Positions 29,136 through 43,100 of a DNA stretch of 64,000 nt are shown here, in pieces. This DNA comes from Aphidius gifuensis (taxonomy: Eukaryota > Arthropoda > Insecta > Hymenoptera > Braconidae). The notes beneath the pieces were generated by a model that made no database searches, was not told where the DNA came from, and was given only the letters and a program-made list of their open reading frames with translations. Within the stretch, counting starts at the first letter, position 1. Each line of letters opens with the position of its first letter. A program made the position numbers and the translations under genes. The DNA lies in contig NC_057790.1 of assembly GCF_014905175.1 (NCBI RefSeq), positions 19,370,469 through 19,434,468 on the forward strand. The letters run 5' to 3'.

Positions 29136-32100
29136 AAAAAAAAAATATCATGAAATTATTCTTATCTCAATGATTTATCACAATAAAACTATTTTTTTTT
29201 TTTTTATTTTATCAATTATTTAATATAAATAAATATAATGAAAAATTATATTTTATTATTAAAAATATATATATATTTATTTTTGTTATTCTATAATTTT
29301 TTTTTTTTAGTTTAAAAGTTGACTCATGATGCGGTGAGGTGTTTGATCGATTTGTTGATTGAATAAGTAGAGGTATATGCATGACGTGTTTACTTTATGT
29401 GACAAAAGAAAATATATGTTTGTATTAGTGTATGTGTTACACACCTATATAAATGCATATCACATTAAATGAAAAAAAAAATATATGTATATTTAATAAA
29501 GAAAAAAAAGTAACGACAGGGTCGATGGCCGCGTTCTCTCCATATGACAACTCATAGTCATCGCTTGTTATGTCATTCATGGACTGTGTTTTAACACTAA
29601 CATCCTATCTATCGAGCTAAACTATCACATGTATTTGTTTTTTTATATAATTTTTTATTTTTTGAACATTCTCGAATGTGTGTGTGTCTTTCTCTAAACT
29701 CACACACACTCATACATAATATAATATTCATAATACAACATCACCATTTCAAATATTATCAAAGTACAGTTACATAAATCCTTCGGAGGGCCACCTTGAC
29801 TCTTATTTTTTTTTTTTTTTATATTTATTCTCTCCTCTCTGTCTTTCTCTCTCAAGTTTTTTATATATATATTTTTTTTTCTTTCCAACTTTTCATTCTC
29901 AAACATACATGCGTATGTATATTGAATATAGACTTTTATTTTTTATACTTTTCCTCTCTCTTTTAAAACTTGCTGGTTTTAATATTCAACTTTTTAAACA
30001 GTTATATATATTTCTTTTTTTTTTATTCCTTAGCTACATTATTTGTTTTTTAAATTTTTCTTATATATTAATATACATGATGAGGGAAAAAAAAATAAAA
30101 TAAAATAAAAAAATATTGTTAATATAATATATTATGTCCAGTATATGGGTTCGTCGACACTTATTTAAGTTTAAGTATATATTAACACCAGAAGTATATA
30201 CATGATGATGACTCCTCATAACTTTTTTATTGTTTAATTATATTAATTTCCAATGAAAAATATATAAATTTATAATTTGTTTGTTTATATATGACAAAAG
30301 TGCAATCTTTAGCATTAAAAAAAAAAATTAAAAATAAATATAATAAAATTAAAAATAGAAGGAAATTGAAGACAATGAACTTGCTCTAAAGTTCAAGGAC
30401 TGTAGGAAGAAGCCAATGGATATAAGTAAGTGCAGCAATTTTCTTGGTACATGGTATAAGGGCAGTCAGGAGTCATCAGGAGGCATTACACCTAGAGCAA
30501 TATAATACTGAAACAACGTTGCTTTTTCTGGTTTAAATGAATTTTGCCAGAAGTAAAAGAGAGATAGATATATATATGTATTATATATATAAACACTGTT
30601 GCATCGTATGCGCGTCCAGTGACCCGCCCTACCGTTAGGACGGCCCCGAGGTAAAGGATGCGTTCCCCCTCAACAGCCAACATCAACCATTCTCACAATT
30701 TTTATTTTTATTATTTTTATTCTCTCTTCAATTTTATCGATCGACTTCCTTATCACTTCTGTCTCTTTACTATTAATTGCATCAAATAAATTTTTTTCTT
30801 TTTTTTTTTTTAAACTATAATATTTCGTTGACATTACAGAACACATATTATAACCATCATCATTTGATAATTGATTTAATTAAAATTGAAATATATAAAA
30901 AAAAAAAAAATAAATTGTTTCAAATTTATTCAATTTATATTTTATTTTTAACATCGTCATTCCATCTTTGACACAGTGTATTTAACAAAAATAATCAAGC
31001 AATTGGTAATTGAATAATTTAAAAAATTAAAAAATAATTAGTTAAACATAAATAAAAATTAGATAGTTATTGATGAGTCGTTGTGAGGGAAAGGAAAAAT
31101 AAAATTATATGAATTTGTGTACAATAAATGGCCTTTGGGGCAGTGGGTCATGTTCCTTTTCGGAAAACCCCTTTCTCTCTTTCTCTCTGTCAGCAGATTT
31201 ACAATCACCATGTACATAATCACCAATCTTCAATAATCTTTATATTAAAAAAAAATAACTTTATTAATAAAACTCTTAAAATTATACAATATTTATCATA
31301 AAAATTAATGACTTTATTTAATGTCAATTTACAACATCTAAGTTGTTTTTTTTTTAATTTTTATTTTAAGTCAATTATTTAAAAAAAAAAAATTAGATTA
31401 TTCAAAATAATATTTAAGAAAATTGGTATTTTTTTTTTTTACAAATTGCAGGCATATAAATATGCTAAATTTGTATGGAAAAAAAAATAAAAAAATGATA
31501 TCGTTTGAGGTCTTTGACCGTTTGCATGATGGCATGGGGTCGGCGTACTCCCGGCAGTTTCTCCCTGCCCCTCTCTCTCTTTTCTTCTATATACTCTCTG
31601 TGTTTGCGCTTCATGCTGCACGTTTTAAACCAAACATATATATGTGGATGCAGTTGTTGCACTCCCACGTCGCAATGTAGTCCCGTAATATTCGCAGAAC
31701 ATTTCCCCTATACATCCCTCCGTATTTACGCCCTCTGAAATAAAAGAAAATAAAAATTATTTTACATGTATATGTGAAACAAAATATATCTCAAATTAGT
31801 TTACTCAAAAAACATTGTTATATTTTTTTTTTATTTATAAATTAATTGTTCTTTTGTTTCTATTCATTTTTTTGCATAAAAAAATTAAATAATAAAAAAG
31901 GGATGATTTTTATACAGTTATAAACGGAAGCAGCCTTATGTTAGTGTATAAAAATTTTCAGGGCCAAAATTACGAGGGTAATTTTCAATTGAATTAAACA
32001 AGTCTTTTTATATATGGGATAAGGTTTTTTTTATTTTACATTAAACATGTGACTGTCATATCAAAAAAAATATAAAATTTAAATAATTAAATTATAATTA

Positions 32101-34626
32101 TATTGATTAATTTTTAATACAAAAAATATCTTGTTGTTTGATAAAATTCAAGGCTTTATATTTTTTCTTTTGAATTAACTCGAGTTAGTTTTATAGTATA
32201 AAGTTTGACTTTGCGTCTATATTTTATTTGATACTATATAACTACACCTTTCTTTCGATGTAAATACTCGTGTGCTATATATACATTGTCGCTTTAACGT
32301 AGTAAGTAAGGTCAAGAAACAAAGAGACCATATTTTCATGTACATCAAATACTCCATGTGAACTTGAAATTTTTAAATTTGAATGTAGAATAGACACACA
32401 AAAAAAAAAAAAAAAATGAAAAGAGAAAATTCAAAACAAAATTAATGATGGATAATAAATAATATTTAAAACCTGTTGTTGGGGTTTTGCCAGTAGGTTG
32501 GAATGGAAAGAATTTTTCATGACCGTGTCCCCCAGTGAAAATTTCTTCACAAATGACAATGTGTGCATCAAAAGGCACCGAAAATTTTACTATTGATGAT
32601 TTACTTATTGTTTTGTAATGGAGGTGGAAAAAAAAAAAAAAAAAAAAAGAATAATAGAATGAAAAACTACAGGGGGAATGGATTACACTTGTCATTCTGA
32701 AAAAACCATGAAAGTTGACATTCAGTGGGACAGTGGTTATATTTTAAAAAGAATGTATTTCGTCTCGGATATAGCTTATATTATTAACATGTGAAAGAAA
32801 ATCATAAGAATAAGAAGAAATGACAAATTTAAATAATTAGCAGGTCTTTTTTTTTTTTTTACAAATATTTAAAAGCCCCCATATGATTCTTCATATTTTA
32901 AGATAAAATACAATAATGGAATTTTAAGAATTGAGAAAAGAAAATTATCAACATGTGTTATACAAAATGAAAAAAAAAAAAATTATGAGAAGAATAAGTA
33001 TACGCATACGGAAAATAATATTTAATATGAAATATTACTTTGAAAACTTAAAATATATATTTTTGAAAAAAATTTGATAATTTAAAATTGCTGCTTTAAT
33101 TTTTAAAATTTTTTTTTTTTGTTATTTAATTATTATTTATTTGGGATATTAAAATAAACTCAATGTTATTTAATCGACTTGTATATTTTTTAAAAAATAA
33201 ATAAAGTGGCAATAGAGAACAGGGCAGCTTGAGGCCACGGCTAGTAGTACAAACTCTTCCAGGCTCTTTCCTTTTTCATCATCATTTAAAATCATCGTTC
33301 TCATTTTTCTTTCTTTCTCACTCTTAATGGCAAATTGTTAAATTATTATAACTTGTTTTTCTTGTGTTTTTCCCACGTTTTTTTTGCTGTTATTTTTTTT
33401 TCTTTTTCTATTTTTACTATTTTTGCATCTATTTTATCTGTAGGCAGGGAAAAAAATTTAGCCAAAAATATATATAGTAACTTGTCACGTGGCAAAATTC
33501 ATGGACACCACGTGGTGGCAAAAAAATAGAAATTTTCTAAACTAATTATAAATTACTAGTCTTGCTCATTTTGCATTTTAATAATAAACAGAAAAAATTC
33601 ACAATAATAATTAGTTTTTTTTTATATACCTATCTTGTTTGTATTTAACTTTTTAATATTTAATTTACTTGAAATCTAGCTACAGAGTAATTTGAGTTGA
33701 AAATTACAGTATATATTAATATACATGCGTGTATAAATATTCCATGTTTTTAAAAAAAAAATAAAAAAGAGAAATTACTATGCGACTAACTCATAGCTCG
33801 TATATCTTGGCATACCATCGATTTATCTCTAATTCGTTTGCAAATTGTAATTACACACTATACACTTATAATTATTTTTCAAAAAAAAAATATATATCTG
33901 CAATTTTGTTGATTGTTCGAGACATGATAATGATAATAAACTGTCAGGAGAAAATTCAAAAAAAAAAAAAAAGGTGCGTCATCAAAAAAAAAAACGTGAA
34001 AGGGGAAAAAAAAAAGACAAAGTAGAGAAAAAAATTCTACCGCAGCTGTCTCATGGTCACAAGATGAAAAAGTTAAAGAAAAAAAAAAAATAATATACAT
34101 GAATAAATGTAACACAAAAAAAGAAAGAAAAAAAAAATTATTTTTTTTGTGGGTGCTGAATTACAATGCGTGCATCATATTGGTTTGAAAATAAAAAAAA
34201 TAATTTTTTTTTTCATCCACATTGTATACACACTGACACGATGCTTCTCCTTGCTTCTCGTAATAATAATATTCTTTTATGCAATGCGCGTGCCCCCGAT
34301 CATATCTCGTAACATTCGGCGGCATTAATAACCATGAGCCCTGAATATCTGTGTCAGCTCGTTTGGATGAGTTAACTTTTTTTTTTTTATATTTTTCATT
34401 TCCTTTTCTCATATACATATCATTACTCTACACTCAAACTATCAACCCAAAAATTTTAAATTACCAATCAACGACACCTGAACTAACAGTTCATGACCTT
34501 TTACTAATATATAAAATTAAAAAAAAAAAAAACTTTACTAAGAAAAAAAAAATATTTTTTCATTCTTTTAATCAGTAAAAATAAAAATTTATAATTCAAA
34601 ACAAAGTTCAGTGTCCCAATGTGACC

Positions 34627-34639
34627 GGGTCATTGACTC
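34627..34639. promoter_or_regulatory. EcRE-like IR-1, one mismatch
   Basis: GGGTCATTGACTC differs from RGKTCANTGAMCY at one position. It is intronic, 4 kb upstream of the E75A promoter and 0.5 kb from another near match at 35128. Confidence 0.35.
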
Positions 34640-35127
34640 TAGCTGATAACAATATTAATGACTTGTTTTTTTTTATATTTTTTTATTTAAATAGAAAAAA
34701 AAAAAAACAAAAAAAACAAAAGTGACAAAAATATACATTAGTGTAGGTGTTCATATCAGGCATTCTTACTTAGGCCGTCACACGTCATTAGATAACTCAT
34801 TTAAAAAGTTTAAAAAAAAAATAATTTCCTACATTATTTTATATAAAAAAAAATATTTACATATAGAAAATTACAAGCTGAGTTGAAAAATATATATTTC
34901 CATAAAAGATAATTAATTTTTGTGTATGAGAAAAAAAAAAATTCCACATAAAAAAGAAAAGAAATGATGATAAAGATAATGATTTTAGCGCCAGGAGTTT
35001 GTCAAAGTTATTTACAGTATGTATTTATATATAAAGGCAAATGTAAACTTGCAAACATAGTGCAGTAGCATTAGGTACATATAAAAATAGTTAATATATA
35101 TATACATGCATAAGTGCGTCCGTTGCA

Positions 35128-35140
35128 GGTTCAGTGACAT
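35128..35140. promoter_or_regulatory. EcRE-like IR-1, one mismatch
   Basis: GGTTCAGTGACAT has a perfect left half (like the hsp27-type GGTTCA) and one mismatch in the right half. It lies in a GC-richer island at about 35110-35240, 3.5 kb upstream of the E75A promoter. Confidence 0.35.
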
Positions 35141-37091
35141 CACACACGCATGTGCGTGACGCGTTTATCGCACCGTTATGCCCATACCTAGCCATAGTGT
35201 AATGCCTCTTGTCTGCGGAAGTATATTGTACTCTTTGGCATAAGCACACATGAATTACCTCATTGCATATATCGATATACGCGTACATATATATACAAAA
35301 AAATTTGCTGCACATTCGATAAGCAACAGCTAGCAAGTACAACCAGCTGACAAATAAAATCAAATAAAAAAAAAATATATATATGTGTTATTTTAAATAA
35401 TAATAAACATTCAATTGTTCAGTAAATCTTGACAATTGTTCTGTTGATTTTATTGATTATTTATTATAATTATATTATATATTTTTTCATACTTATAATG
35501 ATTTTTTTTTTTTTGTATAAATATTCTAAGAAATTTAATACAATGCACATCGTTTGTTGCATACATAATGTCTACATTAAATAAACAATAATTGTCATTG
35601 AAATAAAATATAAAATAAACAAAATTTTAAAGAATTATAATAAGTATTTATATATGCTTGTAAATGTTATGTAAAAAGTATTTATAGGTGTATGCTTGTC
35701 CTCGAAATTCGAATTCATTGTACCGGACATTAACACTTAATTTATTTTTTTATTTTTCATCATTTATATTTTTTTCTGTCGTATACCTTGCTTTAATATT
35801 ATATATGGAAATATTTTCAATGCTAATTATCTGATGACCCTGAATAAATATATACTTTGTGACAAGTTATTCATTTGACTGTGGTCAAAGTACCATGCCA
35901 TAATATAATACTTTTAAAAAAATTAAAAAATTAAATCTTTATATTTTTATTAACAGCTTTTTTTTTTATATTTAAAAAAAATCATGTTGACAATAGTTTT
36001 TATGTGACTCATAGATTTAATGATAGTTTTTTTTTTGTCATTTTAAACCGGAAGTTTTAATGATATTATGTCTTCATATGTATATGTATATATATTTTTT
36101 TTTTATCTATTTTTCTATTTGATAAATTATTTAAATGTTTACGTGCGCCTATTATAATATTTTTATTTTCTAAAGAGATTGAAAAAAGAATAGAATGCAA
36201 TCGGTGTATTTTAGAATAAAAATAAATTAAATAAAAATATAAACACTTGAATTTGTCTTGATCAAAAATAGAAAATTCATTCGAATGGACTTCATTTAAA
36301 ATGCACTCAAGTCGATTTCAAGGACTTTAATTTTATATTTAATTTTATCAGATAATTTATATTTTCATTCGAATAAATAAATAAAAAAATTGATGAATTT
36401 TTCATATTTTATATATATATGATGATAAAAATAAATTTTAATGCTTTTCAATAAATATTTAAATATGAAAATTAGAGTATAATGAATTTTCTGATGATTT
36501 TAAAATTAACTGTCTTCATATTTTTTTTTCTTAAACTTATATTTTATGGAAATCATTATTAAGATTCAAGTGATAGTTGTCAATTTTATAAAGTTGCTTG
36601 TAACACATTAAAAACAAGATAAAAAATATAAAACTCTTTGGAATTTTATTATTTTTTAAACTGACAGAAAAAAAAAAAAAAAAAAAAAACTTGACATTGA
36701 AAGTGCAGGTTTGTTAACAAGCCCATTATAGGATTATTATTTCGGACATTAGGGGTTTATGTGCTCGGACCCTTCTCCATTCTCATATGCCCTTGACTTT
36801 TAAGTCTCAAAAGTACAGGTCAATATAAACAGTCAAAAGAAAGAGAAAACGAGAAAATAAAAAATGAAATGTTGCCTCAAAAAAATTGTACATATCCACG
36901 TGTTTTTATTTATTTATTTTTTTTTTATTTTCAAATATCATATTTCGGGATCGAAAGGATTATGTACATCCTTTTGGAAAGGGAAACACACTTCCGGTGC
37001 ATCCACTTTTCCCTTTTCAACTCGTCAACTTTTATAAAAAGTAAAAAAAAAAAAAAAAACAAATATATTTTTATTTCGTATATTTTCGAAA

Positions 37092-37117
37092 GGTTTTTTT
37101 CTATCTTTCAGGTAAAA
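37092..37117 (+). promoter_or_regulatory. Second, weaker candidate recursive splice site
   Basis: A T-rich tract (TTTTTTTCTATCTTTCAG) ends at 37111 and is followed at once by GTAAAA. The donor half is weaker than at 14413 because it lacks G at +5. The site would split the remaining 25.6-kb intron into about 22.7 and 2.9 kb, and would also serve transcripts from the 15587 donor. Confidence 0.35.
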
Positions 37118-38089
37118 ATTTTTAAAAATCCATGAATTGATATTTTTTTTTAAATTAAAAAAGAATTGATTTAATGAAATGTATTAAATTATAATTTGTC
37201 TGTCTCGCTATGATAGAAAATAATTTGCAGACATAAAATATATATATGTAAAATGTCTGGCAGTTCAGTGTCCCATTCAAGGATCTCTCTTTGCTTCAAT
37301 CCCCTGGCATTGGGTATATATATATATGTATATACAAACTCATATTATAATAGCCATCGTCGATCGGCTCGTGCGGCCTCTGACACCGACGATCCTTTGC
37401 CGTTATGGCAAGCCAACGTCCGGTTGTACGTCCACTGAATATTTCAAACAAATAAAACAAAAACAGTATATATATACAAAAACTATTATGCATATGTATC
37501 GCCGCAAAGAAAAAAAATATTAATAAATAAAATGATATATATCAAGTCACCAAATACTCAAATGCAAATTTCAAATGTAAACTGCTGACATCAACAGGTG
37601 TGTCATATATGTGAAAATAATATTTTGACTGCTGACAAATAACACATAAAATTGCACAGTAGATATATATACTTAAAAGTTCACCGAACTTTTCATTAAA
37701 TATCATTCTTCCAAGATAATAATTTATTTCAAATAAAATATATGTTTATAAAACTGCAAATATTGCAGAAAAATCAATGGCAAGAATTGACTAGTGTCAT
37801 CAAAAATAAAATAAAATAATAATAAATTCAAGTTTGATATTTGAGTGAAAGGATATTGCAAGATTTTTCATGTTAAAAGTTATTGCACTCATGAGTGCAA
37901 AAATCACTCGACATCATGCGCAAAAGAGGAAAAGAATTGTTAAAAAAAAAGGGTAACATAAAGCAAGAAAGCAAGCTAAAAGCTGCAAAAAAAAAAAAAA
38001 TAAAATAAAGAATAACAAGTAGTAGAAGAAGAAGAACAAGAAGACTAAGAACAAGATGAAAAGAAATAAGAAAAAAAAAATAAAATAAA

Positions 38090-38355
38090 ATGAGAAAGAA
38101 GGCGCAAGAAGCGCGCATTAACGCGAGAAAGAGGGTAAACTGGCCTTGGCCGCTGCTGTGGGGTAATTCAGTCAAGGTTTCGGCCGATGAACTTGGTTGT
38201 CGGTTGGAGAAGGAGGGCCTGGTTTGGTGGGAGAGTCCTCAAACCAATAGGGGACTAGCGCGCGGCCGTAAAGTTGCTTACGATTGGTCCCAAACACTGT
38301 GCGTATATTCCGGCATTATAACTTGAGGGCCCCGGGCATATCTTGTCAGTGACCT
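38090..38355 (+). promoter_or_regulatory. GC-rich upstream regulatory region of the E75A promoter
   Basis: About 250 bp of unusually GC-rich sequence lies 0.3-0.5 kb upstream of the inferred E75A start. It has two opposed CCAAT-box words (CCAAT at 38244 and ATTGG at 38283) and GCGCGCGGCC-like words. At 38343-38355 TTGTCAGTGACCT is an EcRE-like palindrome with two mismatches. The short open frame 38090-38326 has no homology I recognise. I treat the block as a promoter-proximal element. Confidence 0.45.
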
Positions 38356-38590
38356 CCACACAGCATTTGAAACAAATAAAAAAAAAAAATAAATAAAATA
38401 AAATAAAATGTAAAATTAATAATATAAAATATATATATATATGTACAATGAACTTTGTGGTGTGTGGCTTTATACATACATATACAATTCAACAAAACAT
38501 TTATGTATATGTGTGTATATATATTAACATGAATATTGTGGGGCGTAGGCAATTGCTGTAGCAGACAAAACTTACGCCAACACACACACG

Positions 38591-38630
38591 TATATAAATA
38601 CTCATACAAATAAACAAGATACAGTCAGTG
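38591..38630 (+). promoter_or_regulatory. E75A core promoter: TATA box plus arthropod initiator
   Basis: TATATAAAT at 38591-38599 is followed by TCAGTG at 38625-38630, a good match to the arthropod initiator TCAGTY/TCAKTY. The A of the initiator (38627) is 36 bases after the first T of the TATA box, slightly long but acceptable. This predicts a leader of about 670 nt before the ATG at 39300. Confidence 0.5.
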
Positions 38631-39299
38631 AGAATTCAGAGGCACTTTAGCTTGCTTTAGCTTATTTCCCCCACTACAATATATATTCATTTCTCGTCGA
38701 GTAAGGGCTGAACCGGCCCACGGCCAGGTAAAGCAACACTCGCCGGCTCAAGCTTAACTCAGACCAACGCGAACCTCCCTCGAGCAAAGACACTTTCACT
38801 CTTTCTCATTTTTATCTATTTAAACGTACGTATTTATATACAAGTCATTCGCAAAATTTATTTTAGACAAGTGATTATAACAAAATTTAATAATATCATC
38901 GTGTGTGATTACGTTTTATAATATATTTTTTTTTTTTTACTCCAAATGGATATATATATTATTTATTATTAATAATAAATATTGGCTCAAACTTTATATG
39001 GATATTATTGTGAATGTGTGATATTGAACAAAAATATTTACTCCAGATTGAATGGAAAAATATAATTAAGTGATTGTGTTAATTGTTTTACTTAATGATT
39101 TTTTAAAATAAATTTGTGAAAGTGAGGTTTATCTTTTTTTTTTTTTCTATTGGAAAAAAACAAAAAATTAATATTTTTTTTTTATATAATATGATAGCTA
39201 GTGAATTCCTCGTAGGACATAATTTAATAATGTAAACGAGGTTTTTTTTTGTTTGACGAAAAAGTTGGCTTAATTAATTAATTTATATTTCGTTTGTGA
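38631..39299 (+). other. Inferred E75A 5' leader with short upstream ORFs
   Basis: The first 160 bases are GC-richer, the rest AT-rich. Several ATGs open very short frames that stop within 6-9 codons, for example from the ATGGATATA at about 38946 and the ATGGATATT at about 38998. Such short upstream frames would be expected to damp translation of E75A. Confidence 0.4.
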
Positions 39300-39645
39300 A
39301 TGACGTTTTATTATAAAAAAAATACAATGATTCCAAAATTAATAGCTGATCACCGAGTTGATAGTTCGGTTGATCAAAAATATCAACCATGGTGGAGTAG
39401 CGAAACAATGATATTAACACCAGACAGTAGTAATTTACATGGTTCATCATTGATGCATCCATCAACACCAGACTCACCAATGTCATGTTTATCGTCACAC
39501 TCATCACCAAGATCCTCGAGTGTTGGACGATCATGCATGTCTGGTCTACCTAGTCCCTTTCAAATTGCCCAAATTCCACACATGGTACCAAATATGCCAA
39601 CTATGGATTCAACAGTATCATCAGCTGAACCTGATCTTAATATTG
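39300..39645 (+). CDS. E75: E75A-specific first coding exon
   Basis: It encodes 115 residues plus one base. The frame has ATGs at 39300 and 39327. The second has the better insect context (ACAATG) and may be the real start, making the protein nine residues shorter. The segment is Ser/Pro/Met-rich with acidic and His residues. It ends in MDSTVSSAEPDLNI before donor ATTG|GTAAAA in phase 1. Fly E75A, as I remember it, ends its specific part in a very similar ...EPELNI directly before [13 protein letters not shown], which identifies the isoform. The N-terminal A/B region is expected to be disordered and to act in transactivation or isoform-specific contacts. The intron to zinc finger 1 is only 411 nt. 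Confidence 0.9.
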
Positions 39646-40056
39646 GTAAAATAAATTAAACAGCTTTTCACTAAATATATAGTTAACATATTACTCCAAA
39701 TTTAAAAATGAAATTATTTTTTAATGTAAAAACAACTACTAATTTGCCAATTAAAAATATATATATATATAAAAAAAGATAGATTAAAAACATATTGCAA
39801 TATTGATTCAACGGGGTTGAACGAATCAAACAGCGTGACAGTCTTTTAGTGAAAGCAGAAAGTTGTAATACAACGATGCTGTAACTCCAGTATACAACTT
39901 AGCAGAGAAAGTAACTCTTTTTCTTAGTTTCCTTTCTCCTTCATTGCTCAGTGCACCGCACAGACATATCACGCATTTTATTTATTTATATTATTAATAT
40001 ATTATTAGCAAATTATTTCATCATTTAATGGATTTTTATTTTTTTTTATTTTACAG
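39646..40056 (+). other. Intron between E75A exon and zinc finger 1
   Basis: A 411-nt intron with a GTAAAA donor and a T-rich acceptor ending TTTTACAG at 40056. The middle (about 39810-39960) is GC-richer and contains no open exon. Confidence 0.8.
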
Positions 40057-40145
40057 AATTTGATGGTACAACTGTTTTATGCCGAGTATGTGGTGACAAA
40101 GCATCAGGCTTTCATTATGGTGTACATTCCTGTGAAGGATGCAAG
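40057..40145 (+). CDS. E75: E75 zinc finger 1 exon of the DNA-binding domain
   Basis: An 89-nt exon, entered in phase 1 and left in phase 0 at TGCAAG|GTAAAT. It encodes [18 protein letters not shown], then [11 protein letters not shown]: the four zinc-binding cysteines (C124, C127, C141, C144 in E75A numbering from 39300) and the P-box start CEGCK. The P-box fixes recognition of the AGGTCA half-site. It is shared by transcripts starting at 4313, 15389 and 39300 and is skipped by E75B and E75D. The sequence is essentially the invariant E75/Rev-erb finger. Confidence 0.97.
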
Positions 40146-43100
40146 GTAAATTAATATTATTATTTTTTTTTTTGTATAAATGTTTATGCGTATTTCAAAT
40201 GAAAGAAAAAAAAAATAAAAAAGTACATTGACTTCTTGAAATAACAACTTCTTTCGCTTTCGTTGTGCTCGATATCACTTTATGGGAAAGTAAAAATAAA
40301 CCGGCTTGGTGAAAGCATTGAATTTATTCACGCTTTTCCATAATTTTGCATAGATTTTTTCTTTTTTAATTTACAATAATCATAATAAATTATATGAGTT
40401 ATAAAAAAAAAAAAAACCACTATCAGTTTTATTAACTCAAATAGAAAGAGGTTGATTATAATGTACTTGTTTTTTTTTTTTTTTTCATTTTTCTTATTAT
40501 TTTTCTTTTCAATTCAATAAATATTCAGTCAGAAAAAAAAATAGAAATAATATTTTTAGTCTATTTAGTTATACGTTATTTTGATGAATATATTTAAAAA
40601 TGAATTGACAAGAAATAATAAGAAATATATTTGTCAGAATGTGTGTGTGTGTGTGTCATCGAGGTTGAAAAATCGTCACGTTATTAAAATTAAGAAATAA
40701 ATAAGATAGTTAAATAAAAATAAAATAGTCAAGGGTATTTAGAAGAGATATGTAATTTCATTGTCCAAGGTAATATTTCGTTAATTTTGAACCCGGAAGT
40801 TTCTCATAATAAACACATATTTATTTATTTTATTTAAAAGAAAAAAAGAAAAATTAAGTTTCAAGGTTTTGGATGGTCCATTGTGACACATTAGTCCGCC
40901 GCCCGCAAAATGATTTCATTTGAAGGTCACAGTGGTACCGACAACTATTCAATAATCCATGTTTCGTCGTATCTCAGTTCGATCGTCTGTCGATGTGTTT
41001 TTCGAGGACAATAAAAATCGCTTTGTTGTTTAAACTGCATATGTATATTTAAGTTTAGTTTATATGTATATGTAAAATGGTTGTGTGTATGTGTGTGGAT
41101 GCTAAAAGAAACTAGAGACGTTCAAGTGACCTGTACCACCCGTGGGTCGGTGATGGCCTCGGTGTGGCCAGGTCTATAAAGAGACAGGAAATTCGCGGTG
41201 GCCCAGAGACTCAATACTTAAAAACAGTCACATTGGAAAAGCAATATAATATGTGTGATTTTATCCGACCTCGTAACATTAACAATGGAAATACTCACCA
41301 GGGGCATGGGTCATGGAAGGTTACGTAAAGAAGCCGGAAAACAACGAAAAAAAAACGGCCTACATCCTCATTTTTTTATTTTTTTTTTTCTACGATATAT
41401 TTGTGTTCTTTTTAGCTAAAAAAAAATTTCCCAAGGTAAACAAAATCGCGTGAGAAGGATCATCTTCGTTTTTTTTTTATTCTTCTCATTCTTCAGGTAG
41501 ACCAATTTTTATTTTTCTTATTCTTGTCCTTATGATTTTCTTTTCAACATTTTATTTTTATTTTTTTTTTGTGCGTGAATAAATATCTATTCTTCTATAT
41601 TGCCCTAGATTTTCAAACATTCAATTGACTATATATGATGAAGTGGAAATAATATTATAATAGACAGATTATTATTTTGTTTATTTATTTGTTTATTTTT
41701 TGTAATTCTATGGTGTAGTTAGTTTTTCTTTCGTTAAACCGGTTGGCTACTCAGCGACATCGCGATATTACTTTTGCCCGATTTGAAATTACGAGGGAAG
41801 CCGAAGGCCATCGAGTCAACGTCCTCGTGGTCTTGATGGAATCATAGTAGGAGAATTGAAAAGGCAGGCGCGTTTTTCTCCCACTAACTCTACCCACAAT
41901 ATATATTTATATATTTATTTTTATTTATTCTTTTGCCCCTTCTTTTACTTGCAAACAAGATATACTTGCACATTGTGGGTATACTGCATTCAATACTCAC
42001 TATAGGATCAGAGCAAAAAAACAACTTGCTCATCAGATAAATTTTAGCGCTCAAACTGTGCACATCTTTGTCCATCAAACTATACACTTGTAGCAAAAAA
42101 AATAATAATGAAATAAAACCCTACATTTATGTCAAAGTTAAAATAAGTTATTTTTAACTTTGTAAATTACACAGCGGGATATGCTTTTAGTCACCTGAAT
42201 ATATATATGTCTCAGTGGTCCGCGAAATCATTCATTCCAGCCACAATAAGAGAAACCGAAAGGGAAAAAAAAGGAAAAATATATCGGCTGCTTTTCAAGT
42301 CAATAAGAATTGGGGAAAGAAATCGTTTCTCTCATGTGGCTTTTTTTTCGAACAGGTAGAAAAATAAAAAAAAGTTTTTGTGTATTTAGATCAAAGAAAG
42401 GAAAAACGATGAAAAAAGAAAGATGAGAGAGAAAAAAAAAATGAAAAATATAGGTTTGACAGGGTCTTCCGGAATAATATGAACATACCAGTTTATTATA
42501 TATGAGTTTCTTTGTAGCATGTCAATTCACATATGCCTGTGCACTCGTGCAGAAAAATAAAAAATTAAATTAAATAACGAAAGAGGTTTTAGAGATAGTG
42601 GAGGGTTATGGGGAATAGAGCTGTTCCCACATTGACTAGGTCAGAAACTTATGGCTGGCGCCCGCAAGACGGGTAAAATAATTTGACCTAGCGGTTTTTG
42701 GCATCAATTGTCATCATAGTTTTTTTTTTTTTTTTCTATTTCAATTATCAATTATCTTTTTGCACTTAGCTTGAAATTTACATGGGTAAATTTCAAGATA
42801 CTCCCAGGCATATATGCAATTCAATGACTATAATTGTATAAGTAAATATTTCTTGTTTTTTCGTTGGAGAAAGGGAATAGAACGCGGAAGAGTAGTTTGT
42901 TATTAAATTGCTTTCCTAGACTAGGTCGCTCGGTCGTACTACTGTTGCACAAAAACTCATCGTATAATTTAAAAAAAAAAACAAAAATATCAATATCCAA
43001 TTTTGAATTATTCTAATAATAATATATTAAATATATTTTTAAAAAAATAATACATAAATTTTAATATGTATTTTTAGATCATATTATATTTAGACAATGT

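Larger units (their letters stand above)
15588..38089 (+). other. Very long E75 intron, no coding exon recognised
   Basis: About 22.5 kb of AT-rich intron. Open frames in it are short, overlap on both strands and are built on homopolymers. GC-richer islands without coding character occur at about 16255-16600, 18240-18360, 19195-19320, 20210-20320, 22020-22350, 23380-23560, 23860-24150, 25200-25380, 26860-27010, 27860-28020, 30590-30690, 31500-31740, 35110-35240, 36720-36800 and 37330-37440. Several contain nuclear-receptor half-sites (AGGTCA/TGACCT). Given the gene, they are likely enhancers. Simple repeats include a CAT run at about 25316-25346 and a CA run at about 27059-27074. Confidence 0.6.

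Noticed and set aside
38090..38326. 78-codon open frame upstream of E75A
   Set aside because: It lies upstream of the TATA box/initiator in a GC-rich promoter-proximal block and has no recognisable homology.
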